Below are positions 57,849-64,000 of a stretch of 64,000 nt of DNA, one piece after another; the first letter of the stretch is position 1, and the number at the start of each line of letters is the position of its first letter. The translations under genes and the position numbers were made by a program. This stretch comes from Aliiroseovarius sp. PrR006 (GTDB lineage Bacteria; Pseudomonadota; Alphaproteobacteria; Rhodobacterales; Rhodobacteraceae): contig NZ_JAAGOY010000007.1 in NCBI RefSeq assembly GCF_010500215.1, positions 558,001-622,000 of the forward strand, written 5' to 3'. Under the pieces are notes generated by a model. It searched no databases. It had not been told where the DNA came from and saw only the letters and a list, made by a program, of their open reading frames with translations.

Positions 57849-58592
57849 TCAGGCGCCCTTCTTGAAAAGTTTCAGCACCATCGGAAGGGCGGCCAGTGCG
57901 GCCAGACCCAGCATGGGCAAAAGGATGTGGGGTTCGAATATGACGCCCAGATCCGGGGTCTCACCACGGGCAAAGACTTCGCCCAAACCAGCGCCGACGG
58001 ATGTATAGACCAGCCCGCCGGGGATAATGCCAAAGAAGGTCGAGATGACAAAGCGGTGCAGAGGTACGCCGACAAGCGCGGGAATCAGGTTGGCCACAAA
58101 GAAGGGCACGGCAGGCACCAAGCGGATCAGGAACAGGACAGACCACTGGTTTTCGTCGATCCCGTCCTTGATGTTCTTCACAGCACCCTCGCTGCCTTCC
58201 ATCTTGGCGGCCAGTTTCTCGCCCAGCCCCCAGCGGGCCGCCAGAAAGATCACTGTCGCGCCGATCGTGGCCGCCGTGACGTTGAACAACACACCGGGGA
58301 AGGTCGCGAACAGGAAGCCGCCCGTCAGGGTAGCAATGGTCGCGCCGGGCAGCGAGAAGCCGACAATCACCACATAGGCGGCGATGAACACGCCCACGGT
58401 CAACAGGTAATTGGCATCCCGAAACGCCAACAGTGCCTCGCGATTCTGCGCCAATGTCTCGAAGCTGAGGTAGTCGCGCAGGGTAACCGCGCCGATCACG
58501 GCTACGGCGAGGATCGCAATCAAGGGCAAACGGCGCAGCAGCGCGTTTGGCGCGGGCTTCGACATATTCGAGTCGGGTTCGGTCATCATCAT
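57849..58592 (-). CDS. TVP38/TMEM64 family membrane protein
   Basis: A 247-residue DedA/VTT-superfamily protein with about six helices. The VTT signature region reads GFSLPGATIATLTGGFLF, with the long following loop (LGEKLAAKMEGSEGAVKNIK) and VPAVPFFVANLIPALVGVPL. Relatives act in lipid or undecaprenyl-phosphate scrambling; the role here is unproven. ATG 58592 is the first of three tandem ATG codons (MMM). It is coupled to the FAD oxidoreductase gene. Confidence 0.88.
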   Translation of the reverse strand: MMMTEPDSNMSKPAPNALLRRLPLIAILAVAVIGAVTLRDYLSFETLAQNREALLAFRDANYLLTVGVFIAAYVVIVGFSLPGATIATLTGGFLFATFPGVLFNVTAATIGATVIFLAARWGLGEKLAAKMEGSEGAVKNIKDGIDENQWSVLFLIRLVPAVPFFVANLIPALVGVPLHRFVISTFFGIIPGGLVYTSVGAGLGEVFARGETPDLGVIFEPHILLPMLGLAALAALPMVLKLFKKGA

Positions 58593-58756
58593 GGATCTTT
58601 CCGGTCAATGCAGCATGTTCGCGACGATGCCGCGGTGGTTGTCAGCAACATGAGCGCAATCGTCTGGATTGCCCACCCTCCTCACGCTTGCTTGAACAGG
58701 GGTGAAGAAATCGCGTACGGATGTAACAAAAGGGGCGAAAATATTTCATCAGGCAT

Positions 58757-58785
58757 TTGACTTGGCACGGAATGCCCCCTATAGA
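58757..58785 (+). promoter_or_regulatory. Strong predicted sigma-70 promoter of rpmH
   Basis: TTGACT and TATAGA are exactly 17 bp apart and lie 64 bp before the rpmH start. Both boxes match the consensus closely (5/6 and 4/6), as expected for a ribosomal-protein promoter. Confidence 0.7.
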
Positions 58786-58848
58786 CCGGGCTTCGAATGA
58801 CACACGCTCCGAATCCACCGGGATTGGGGGCAAAAACGGAGACGGGCG

Positions 58849-58983
58849 ATGAAACGCACTTACCAACCTTCGAACCTGGTTCGCAAACGCCGCCACGGCT
58901 TTCGCTCGCGCATGGCTACCAAAGCCGGTCGCAAGATCCTGAACGCCCGCCGCGTACGTGGCCGGAAGTCGCTGAGCGCATAA
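58849..58983 (+). CDS. rpmH: Large ribosomal subunit protein bL34
   Basis: The 44-residue protein [15 protein letters not shown]... ending in GRKSLSA is bL34, basic and of normal length. It was found by eye since it is too short for most cutoffs. The ATG follows GACGGGCG. It leads the rpmH-rnpA-yidD group, a universally conserved order. Confidence 0.97.
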   Translation: MKRTYQPSNLVRKRRHGFRSRMATKAGRKILNARRVRGRKSLSA

Positions 58984-59000
58984 GCGCTCGGGTCGCAGGC

Positions 59001-59441
59001 ATGTCTGCGCCCAAAGCTGACAAAACGAAGACCGCCGAGGCCGATGGGTCTGCGGCGGTTTCCGTTTGCGCGGATGATCCCAAGCTGATCACATTGACCG
59101 AGCGGCGCGATTTTCTGGCCGCCGCCCGCGCCCGCCGTGCGCCAGCGCCTGCGTTTTTGTTACAGGCCCGCAAACGGCGTGAGGGCGAGAATGCCTTGCC
59201 CCACCAAACCCGCATCGGGTTCACTTGCTCGAAGAAAGTCGGCAATGCCGTGGTCCGCAACCGCGCCAAACGCCGCCTTCGCGCCATCGCGCGCGAGGTT
59301 CTGCCCGGTTTGGGCAAACCCGGCTGGGACTATGTGCTCATCGGTCGCGCTGAAAAAACCGTGTCGCGTGACTATATGGATTTAAAAGCGGACCTTGTCC
59401 GCGCCATTGAACAGATCCACGCCCCGCGAAAGAAATCATGA
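59001..59441 (+). CDS. rnpA: Ribonuclease P protein component
   Basis: A 146-residue protein subunit of RNase P, which matures tRNA 5' ends. The RNR signature is [14 protein letters not shown] and the start of the fold is [15 protein letters not shown]. It has an N-terminal extension of about 30 residues before the domain (ATG 59001; [13 protein letters not shown]). The last four bases overlap the yidD start (ATGA). Confidence 0.94.
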   Translation: MSAPKADKTKTAEADGSAAVSVCADDPKLITLTERRDFLAAARARRAPAPAFLLQARKRREGENALPHQTRIGFTCSKKVGNAVVRNRAKRRLRAIAREVLPGLGKPGWDYVLIGRAEKTVSRDYMDLKADLVRAIEQIHAPRKKS

Positions 59442-59686
59442 GCCCCGCTGCCTTCATCCTGTCTCTGCCGATCCGAGCCTATCGCCTGATCTTCAGCCCA
59501 TGGGTTGGGTTCAACTGCCGCTATCAGCCCACCTGCAGCGCCTATGCGTTGGAGGCCCTGCAAGAGCACGGTGCCGTCAAGGGTGGCTGGATTGCGGCCA
59601 AACGGATCGCCCGGTGCAATCCGTGGGGATCCTGCGGCTATGACCCGGTGCCGGGCAAGGATCACGATTGCAACACCCACGATTGA
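59438..59686 (+). CDS. yidD: Membrane protein insertion efficiency factor YidD
   Basis: An 82-residue amphipathic protein that helps YidC-dependent insertion. [20 protein letters not shown] is the family signature with the conserved cysteines, and [14 protein letters not shown] closes it. Its start overlaps rnpA by four bases. A CACGATTG-ATA-CAATCGTG hairpin (59678-59696) covers its stop codon. Confidence 0.95.
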   Translation: MSPAAFILSLPIRAYRLIFSPWVGFNCRYQPTCSAYALEALQEHGAVKGGWIAAKRIARCNPWGSCGYDPVPGKDHDCNTHD

Positions 59687-59696
59687 TACAATCGTG
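59678..59696 (+). other. Hairpin covering the yidD stop codon
   Basis: A perfect 8-bp stem CACGATTG / CAATCGTG with loop ATA spans the yidD stop. No T-run follows, so it is not a classical terminator; it may protect the 3' end of the rpmH-rnpA-yidD message. Confidence 0.45.
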
Positions 59697-59801
59697 CCCA
59701 AGCGGCCACTGACCACCACAACCTTCGCTTGAAACTTGAGTTATGATCTGTTTGCGCCAAACAAGCGCCACCCGCAAAGCTCAAGCAGAAGGAGGCGTTA
59801 C

Positions 59802-59867
59802 ATGACGAATACCTACGCTCTCCGCCAAACCTGTGTTGCGGCCTATTGGGGTACCCACGCCTCGTGA
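59802..59867 (+). CDS. Possible 21-residue micro-ORF
   Basis: MTNTYALRQTCVAAYWGTHAS with a full-strength AGAAGGAGG seven bases before its ATG. It lies in a 387-bp gap between yidD and the small DUF1127-like gene. No homolog is known to me; the support is only the ribosome site. It could be a leader peptide or a short functional protein. Confidence 0.35.
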   Translation: MTNTYALRQTCVAAYWGTHAS

Positions 59868-60073
59868 CCGACGTGTCGCGCGCCTAACTGCCCCCACCCG
59901 CCCGGATACCGGGCTTCCACCCGGCCACCCTCCGCCAACATTCCGCGAACCGCGACTGTAATCGGCGCCTTCACACGGTCCGCCCCCGCATTTTGGGGCG
60001 GGCCAGAAAGTGCTTGACCTAAAGTCGGCTTGAGGTCCGACAACACAGTCACACCCGATTGAGGAGACCAACT
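59868..60073. other. Upstream region of the DUF1127-like gene
   Basis: Together with 59687-59801 this makes a 387-bp gap without a classical gene. It holds the micro-ORF, GC-rich tracts and a MerR-type promoter candidate at 60014-60044. Nothing else is recognised. Confidence 0.4.
60014..60044 (+). promoter_or_regulatory. MerR/SoxR-type promoter candidate
   Basis: ACCTAAAG-TCGG-CTTGAGGT (60017-60036) is a dyad close to the SoxR box (CCTCAAG-TTAA-CTTGAGG). It lies in an overlong 19-bp spacer between TTGACC (60014-60019) and a weak GACAAC (60039-60044), the arrangement on which MerR-family activators act. No merR-type gene is in the window. Confidence 0.45.
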
Positions 60074-60304
60074 ATGACCTACACATTGACCCTTCCGCCG
60101 CGCCGCGCCCGAAACCGCCGTTTCGAGGCAAAACTGCTGAATCTGATCGAAGCTTACGGCCGCTGGCACGTGATCCGCGCCAGCCTGTTTGCCAAGCGGC
60201 GCAGGCCTGAGCGTCTAGACGATTTGCCCCCGTCCCTTTTGCGGGATCTGGATCTGCCGTCGCGGGACGTGATCCTCCCTTCGCAGCGCCAACACCTGCT
60301 GTAA
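60074..60304 (+). CDS. Small DUF1127-like protein
   Basis: A 76-residue, very basic, helical protein. Its second half ([25 protein letters not shown]... in part) recalls the DUF1127/YjiS pattern of a W/R-rich helix followed by L-x-x-L-x-x-x-L-x-D-L. Such small Arg-rich proteins can affect RNA turnover and metabolism in alphaproteobacteria. GAGGAG lies seven bases before ATG 60074. A MerR-type promoter candidate lies just upstream. Confidence 0.65.
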   Translation: MTYTLTLPPRRARNRRFEAKLLNLIEAYGRWHVIRASLFAKRRRPERLDDLPPSLLRDLDLPSRDVILPSQRQHLL

Positions 60305-60330
60305 TCAGCGGAGGGAGCAGCGCAGACCCA

Positions 60331-60352
60331 CCCTTGCCCACAAGGGCGTTTT
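60331..60352 (+). terminator. Weak terminator behind the DUF1127-like gene
   Basis: CCCTTG-CCCA-CAAGGG followed by CGTTTT, 27 bp after the stop and 17 bp before ttcA. Confidence 0.45.
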
Positions 60353-60368
60353 CGCCTATGCCGCGCCC

Positions 60369-61199
60369 ATGAAAGATCAGCTCGACGACATTCACCCGCT
60401 GTTTCACGGCGCACCCTCGACCACCGAGTTTAAGAAGCTACGCAAGCGCATCATGCGCAATGTACGCGAAGCCTTGGACCAGTATGGCATGGTTGAACGT
60501 GGCGCCAAGTGGCTGGTCTGCCTGTCGGGCGGCAAGGATAGCTACACCATGCTGGCCGCGCTCTATGAGCTGCAATGGCGCGGCGTGTTGCCGGTCGAGA
60601 TCCTGGCCTGCAATCTGGACCAAGGCCAGCCGGGCTTCCCGGCCACCGTCCTGCCGAAATTCCTTGAAGAGATGCAGGTTCCGCACCGCATCGAATACGA
60701 AGACACTTACTCGATCGTGATGGATAAAATCCCGCAGGGTCGCACTTTCTGCTCGCTCTGCTCGCGCCTACGTCGTGGCAACCTCTATCGCATTGCCCGC
60801 GAAGAGGGCTGCTCGGCCGTGGTTCTGGGCCACCATCGCGACGATATCCTAGAGACCTTCTTCATGAACCTCTTCCACGGCGGGCGTCTGGCGACAATGC
60901 CGCCCAAGCTGGTGAACGAGGAAGGCGACCTTTTCGTCTATCGCCCGCTGGCCCATGTGGCCGAAGACGATTGCGAGAAATTTGCGACTCAGATGAACTA
61001 TCCGATCATCCCTTGCGACCTGTGCGGATCGCAGGATGGATTACAGCGTCAGCAGGTGAAAAAGATCATCGACGGGTGGGAAAAGAACTTTCCGGGGCGT
61101 CGTCAGATCATGTTTAAGGCGCTGATGAACACGCGTCCCAGCCACCTTCTGGACCCGCAACTATTTGATTTTGTGGGACTCTTGCGCGACCCTTCGTGA
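60369..61199 (+). CDS. ttcA: tRNA 2-thiocytidine(32) synthetase TtcA
   Basis: A 276-residue PP-loop ATPase that thiolates C32 of certain tRNAs. The PP-loop is [11 protein letters not shown], and the Fe-S/catalytic cysteines are seen in [11 protein letters not shown] and CDLCGSQ. The N-terminus [18 protein letters not shown] is typical. ATG 60369. It stands between the rpmH group and the EAL gene. Confidence 0.94.
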   Translation: MKDQLDDIHPLFHGAPSTTEFKKLRKRIMRNVREALDQYGMVERGAKWLVCLSGGKDSYTMLAALYELQWRGVLPVEILACNLDQGQPGFPATVLPKFLEEMQVPHRIEYEDTYSIVMDKIPQGRTFCSLCSRLRRGNLYRIAREEGCSAVVLGHHRDDILETFFMNLFHGGRLATMPPKLVNEEGDLFVYRPLAHVAEDDCEKFATQMNYPIIPCDLCGSQDGLQRQQVKKIIDGWEKNFPGRRQIMFKALMNTRPSHLLDPQLFDFVGLLRDPS

Positions 61200-61335
61200 G
61201 CGGATGAAAGCACGCCGTCAATTTATGGTAGTTTTTTTGTGGGCGTTAACGCCTGATTGACCACATGTTCCTACTTTGTCCCTAACACCCCGGAAATCCG
61301 GTCCGTGTTCGGAGTTATTAGTCTAGGAATTCGTC

Positions 61336-62868
61336 ATGGCTGTCAGATCTGGCCCACCCCATGTGAAAAGCGCTCTTCGGAACTTTCTGACCAGCCCTCA
61401 GTTCACGGCAATTTTACCTGCGGCGTTGCTTTTAGCCTACTGGCTGGGTGGCGAGAGCACTCTGTTGATCTCTGCGATCATATTTCCGGGACTTTTTGCA
61501 TTCGGCGGCACGCTGACCCGTTCGTCTCAGAAAGACAGATGGCCCTCTGATCCGGTAACGGGATTACCTCTGCGCGGGCGGCTTACCAAAATGCTGGATG
61601 CCGGCTTTCACGACCCGGACATGAAAGAAAAATGCTGCCTGGTGATCGAGATTGACGCCTTCTCGAGTCTGGCCGAGCATTATGGATTGGATGCACAGGA
61701 CAAGATCGAGGCTCAGATCGGTGAAACGCTGCGATCGATGCTCCGCGCGACCGACCTGATCTGCTCGCTGGGGCGTGGACGGCTCGGGATTGCGATTGAC
61801 CGAACAGCCCGCGCAGATCTCGAGGTTGTGCTCCAGATCGCCGCGCGATTGCAGTCGGCCATAACGACCCCGATCGAGCTGGATGAAACGCGTCTGCACC
61901 TGACAGCCAGCGTGGGCTTCGCCCTCCCCCGGCGTGCACCTGAAGCAACAGGGGAATCACTCTTGCAAGCAGCCGAGAGCGCCCTGCAGAACGCGCAGGT
62001 CGCTGGCCCAGGATCGATCCGTGCCTTCTCCAACGGCATGGCACCCAGGGCGGCACCTTCCGAACATTCCGAAGCCGAGTTGTCCGAGGCGCTGGAAGCC
62101 GGTCAGATGATCCCCTGGTTCCAACCGCAGGTCTGTTTGCGCTCCGGGCGCCTGACCGGGATGGAAGCTCTTGTACGCTGGAACCATCCTGAGTTGGGCC
62201 TGATTGCTCCAGCCGCCTTCCTGCCCGCCCTGACCCAGGCGGGACTTCTGGAACGCCTCAGCGAGGTCATGCTGTTCGAATGCCTCACAAGTATCTGCAA
62301 GTGGGATCAGTTGGGGCTTGAGGTTCCGACCGTGTCACTCAATATGACTGCAGAAGAACTGGCCAACCCCAAACTTTTCGAGAATATCCGCTGGGACCTC
62401 GACCGGTTTGACGTCTCGCCAGAACGTTTGACGCTGGAAATCCTGGAAAGCGTGATTGCACAGGGCGAAGACGACGTGATCGCGCGCAACATTAACGCTT
62501 TGGCCCGCATGGGGTGCAACATTGACCTGGATGATTTCGGCACCGGCCATGCCTCGATCGCGCATATCCGGCGTTTCAACCTGAACCGTATCAAGATTGA
62601 TCGCTCTTTCGTCACCCATGTCGACACCGATACAAACCAACAGAATATGGTTGCAGCTATTCTGACGATGGCACGACAGCTTGGAATCGGCGTGCTGGCT
62701 GAAGGGGTTGAAACCCACGGTGAATACGCCAAACTGGGTGAACTAGGCTGTACTGACGTTCAGGGCTATGCGGTGGCAAAACCGATGCCGATGGACGCGA
62801 GCTGTCTTTGGATCAAGAACCAAAGATCCACCTCGGAGCGCATCCACCACATCCCAAAGCACGCCTAA
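61336..62868 (+). CDS. EAL-domain cyclic-di-GMP phosphodiesterase with degenerate GGDEF domain
   Basis: A 510-residue membrane protein. Two N-terminal helices (residues ~25-60) are followed by a GGDEF-fold domain whose signature is changed to GRGRL (in ICSLGRGRLGIAI), so no cyclase activity is expected. The EAL domain is complete: MEALVRW, LEILES, IDLDDFGTGHASIAH, IKIDRSF and GVLAEGVET, all metal and catalytic acids present. It should hydrolyse cyclic-di-GMP. AGGA lies seven bases before ATG 61336. It is inserted between ttcA and yidC. Confidence 0.9.
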   Translation: MAVRSGPPHVKSALRNFLTSPQFTAILPAALLLAYWLGGESTLLISAIIFPGLFAFGGTLTRSSQKDRWPSDPVTGLPLRGRLTKMLDAGFHDPDMKEKCCLVIEIDAFSSLAEHYGLDAQDKIEAQIGETLRSMLRATDLICSLGRGRLGIAIDRTARADLEVVLQIAARLQSAITTPIELDETRLHLTASVGFALPRRAPEATGESLLQAAESALQNAQVAGPGSIRAFSNGMAPRAAPSEHSEAELSEALEAGQMIPWFQPQVCLRSGRLTGMEALVRWNHPELGLIAPAAFLPALTQAGLLERLSEVMLFECLTSICKWDQLGLEVPTVSLNMTAEELANPKLFENIRWDLDRFDVSPERLTLEILESVIAQGEDDVIARNINALARMGCNIDLDDFGTGHASIAHIRRFNLNRIKIDRSFVTHVDTDTNQQNMVAAILTMARQLGIGVLAEGVETHGEYAKLGELGCTDVQGYAVAKPMPMDASCLWIKNQRSTSERIHHIPKHA

Positions 62869-62974
62869 CGCGTTTACAAACCCGCAATTCATGGCACATC
62901 GGGATAAACTGCTTGACCTTTCGGCCCTTGCCCTGTTGAACCACTCTGACCGAAAACTATGAGTGGTAGGCACG

Positions 62975-64000
62975 ATGGACGACCAGAATAAGAACCTGAT
63001 CTTCGCAACGGTTCTCAGCTTTATTGTCATCACCGGCTGGTTGATCATGTTTCCACCCGCCGAGCCCCCACTGCCTGCCGAGCCGGCCGCGCAAACGGCA
63101 CAAGACACCGCTGCCGCTACAGCGCCCGCAGCGACGGCGCCCGCTGATGCTGCTCCTGCTGATATTGCAACACAGCAGGCCGAGGCTGGTCGCGTTGACA
63201 TCGACACCCCCGAACTGGCCGGGTCGATCTCGCTTCTGGGCGGTCGCATCGACGATCTGAAGCTGAAAGAATACCATGTCGAGCTGTCGAAAGAGAGCGA
63301 CACTGTAACCCTGCTGCGCCCCGCCGGTGAACAAGAGGCCTACTACACCCTCTATGGCTGGACACCTGGCGGCACCACTGCGTTGGAAGATGTTCCTGGC
63401 CCGACGACCATCTGGTCTGTTGAAAATGGCAGCAAGCTGACCCCGTCGACCCCCGTCACGCTTCGTTGGGACAGCCCGACTGGTCTGATTTTCCGCCGCA
63501 CCCTTTCGGTTGATAAAAACTTCATGTTCTCGATCGAACAGGCTGTTGAAAACACGAGCGATGCCATACAGCGAATGGCCCCATATGGGGTGATCGCCCG
63601 CCACGGCGAACCGCAGGATCAGAAAGGCTTTTTCATTCTTCACGAAGGCCTGATCCGCGAAGTAGATGGCGAGTTGGAAGAGAGCGACTATTCAGACATT
63701 GCAGACCTGAGCTATGACGAGCGCGAAGCCTCTTTGGCAGACGTTCAGCAGGTTGAAGAAAACGGCTGGCTTGGCTTCACCGACCACTATTGGATGACAA
63801 CGCTGATCCCGGAACCCGGGCAGCCCTTCACCTCGGTCGTACGCTATGCCGACAAAGCTGACATTTATCAGGCTCAGTTCCGACTGCGTGCACAAGACGT
63901 AGCCCCTGGCGCAACCGCCAGCGCAACGACGCATTTCTTTGCGGGCGCCAAGGAATGGGAAACCATCCGCGCCTACGAAAAGAACATGGGCATCGACAAG
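62975..64000 (+). CDS. yidC: Membrane protein insertase YidC (N-terminal part, cut by window edge)
   Basis: 342 residues are visible. The first helix (MDDQNKNLIFATVLSFIVIT) is followed by an Ala/Pro-rich linker and the periplasmic beta-sandwich domain (ELAGSISLLGGRIDDLKL, VTLLRPAGEQEAYYTLYGW, WLGFTDHYWMTTLIP). The transmembrane insertase core lies beyond the window. Position near rpmH-rnpA-yidD is the classic one. Confidence 0.95.
   Translation, partial: MDDQNKNLIFATVLSFIVITGWLIMFPPAEPPLPAEPAAQTAQDTAAATAPAATAPADAAPADIATQQAEAGRVDIDTPELAGSISLLGGRIDDLKLKEYHVELSKESDTVTLLRPAGEQEAYYTLYGWTPGGTTALEDVPGPTTIWSVENGSKLTPSTPVTLRWDSPTGLIFRRTLSVDKNFMFSIEQAVENTSDAIQRMAPYGVIARHGEPQDQKGFFILHEGLIREVDGELEESDYSDIADLSYDEREASLADVQQVEENGWLGFTDHYWMTTLIPEPGQPFTSVVRYADKADIYQAQFRLRAQDVAPGATASATTHFFAGAKEWETIRAYEKNMGIDK

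Noticed and set aside
58593-58848. Replication origin next to rpmH
   Set aside because: No dnaA or dnaN gene and no DnaA-box cluster are present; only the rpmH promoter is supported.

Overview
The window reads as chromosomal DNA of a marine alphaproteobacterium of the order Rhodobacterales (Roseobacter group). This rests on high GC, short intergenic gaps, genes such as pcs (phosphatidylcholine synthase), a plant-type glutamate-cysteine ligase, YeeE/YedE, a DUF484-xerC pair and a large ileS, and the protein sequence style throughout. No rRNA, tRNA, CRISPR array, insertion sequence or prophage was seen. Both ends cut through genes: an MFS transporter on the left and yidC on the right.

Positions 1-31 kb are mostly housekeeping. 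They hold a sulfur-transport gene, priA, a transaldolase-like aldolase, DUF484-xerC, pcs, and a minus-strand run uvrC-pgsA-moaD-moaE. Next come an S49 peptidase, a small zinc-ribbon protein, a Ca/Na antiporter and an SDR in one tight minus-strand group. An ABC-2 exporter, ogt, ileS, a group III truncated hemoglobin, the ycjX-ycjF pair, truA, a PLP decarboxylase, parE and lolC-lolD follow. A lower-GC membrane protein gene of unknown function sits directly behind parE.

Positions 31-47 kb hold ybjN, a proC-csaA-D-glycerate dehydrogenase operon, tdk, dgkA, a YigZ-like gene, glpK facing an FAD-linked 2-hydroxyacid dehydrogenase, and a lower-GC secreted protein with Asp-rich calcium-binding-like loops. 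These are followed by gshA, rsmE/ubiA and an OmpA-domain protein with a coiled-coil partner.

Positions 47.3-55.1 kb are the accessory highlight. Two minus-strand genes encode a trimethylamine-dehydrogenase/DgcA-type flavoenzyme and a non-pyrrolysine MttB-family (corrinoid-type) methyltransferase. Across a short divergent promoter with a perfect 16-bp palindrome lie a TetR regulator and a 1065-residue self-sufficient reductive dehalogenase (RdhA core, two [4Fe-4S] motifs, FMN/NAD reductase and 2Fe-2S domain fused). The layout suggests a TetR-controlled, partly B12-dependent catabolic locus for a methylated and/or halogenated compound; the substrate cannot be read from sequence.

Positions 55-64 kb return to core functions: an orphan histidine kinase, an FAD disulfide-oxidoreductase-like gene paired with a TVP38 membrane protein, and the rpmH-rnpA-yidD-(small protein)-ttcA-EAL-yidC region. 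A dispersed bipartite hairpin repeat with a conserved AGGATATTT...ACAAGAAAA core occurs four times between genes, three times just behind a stop codon.
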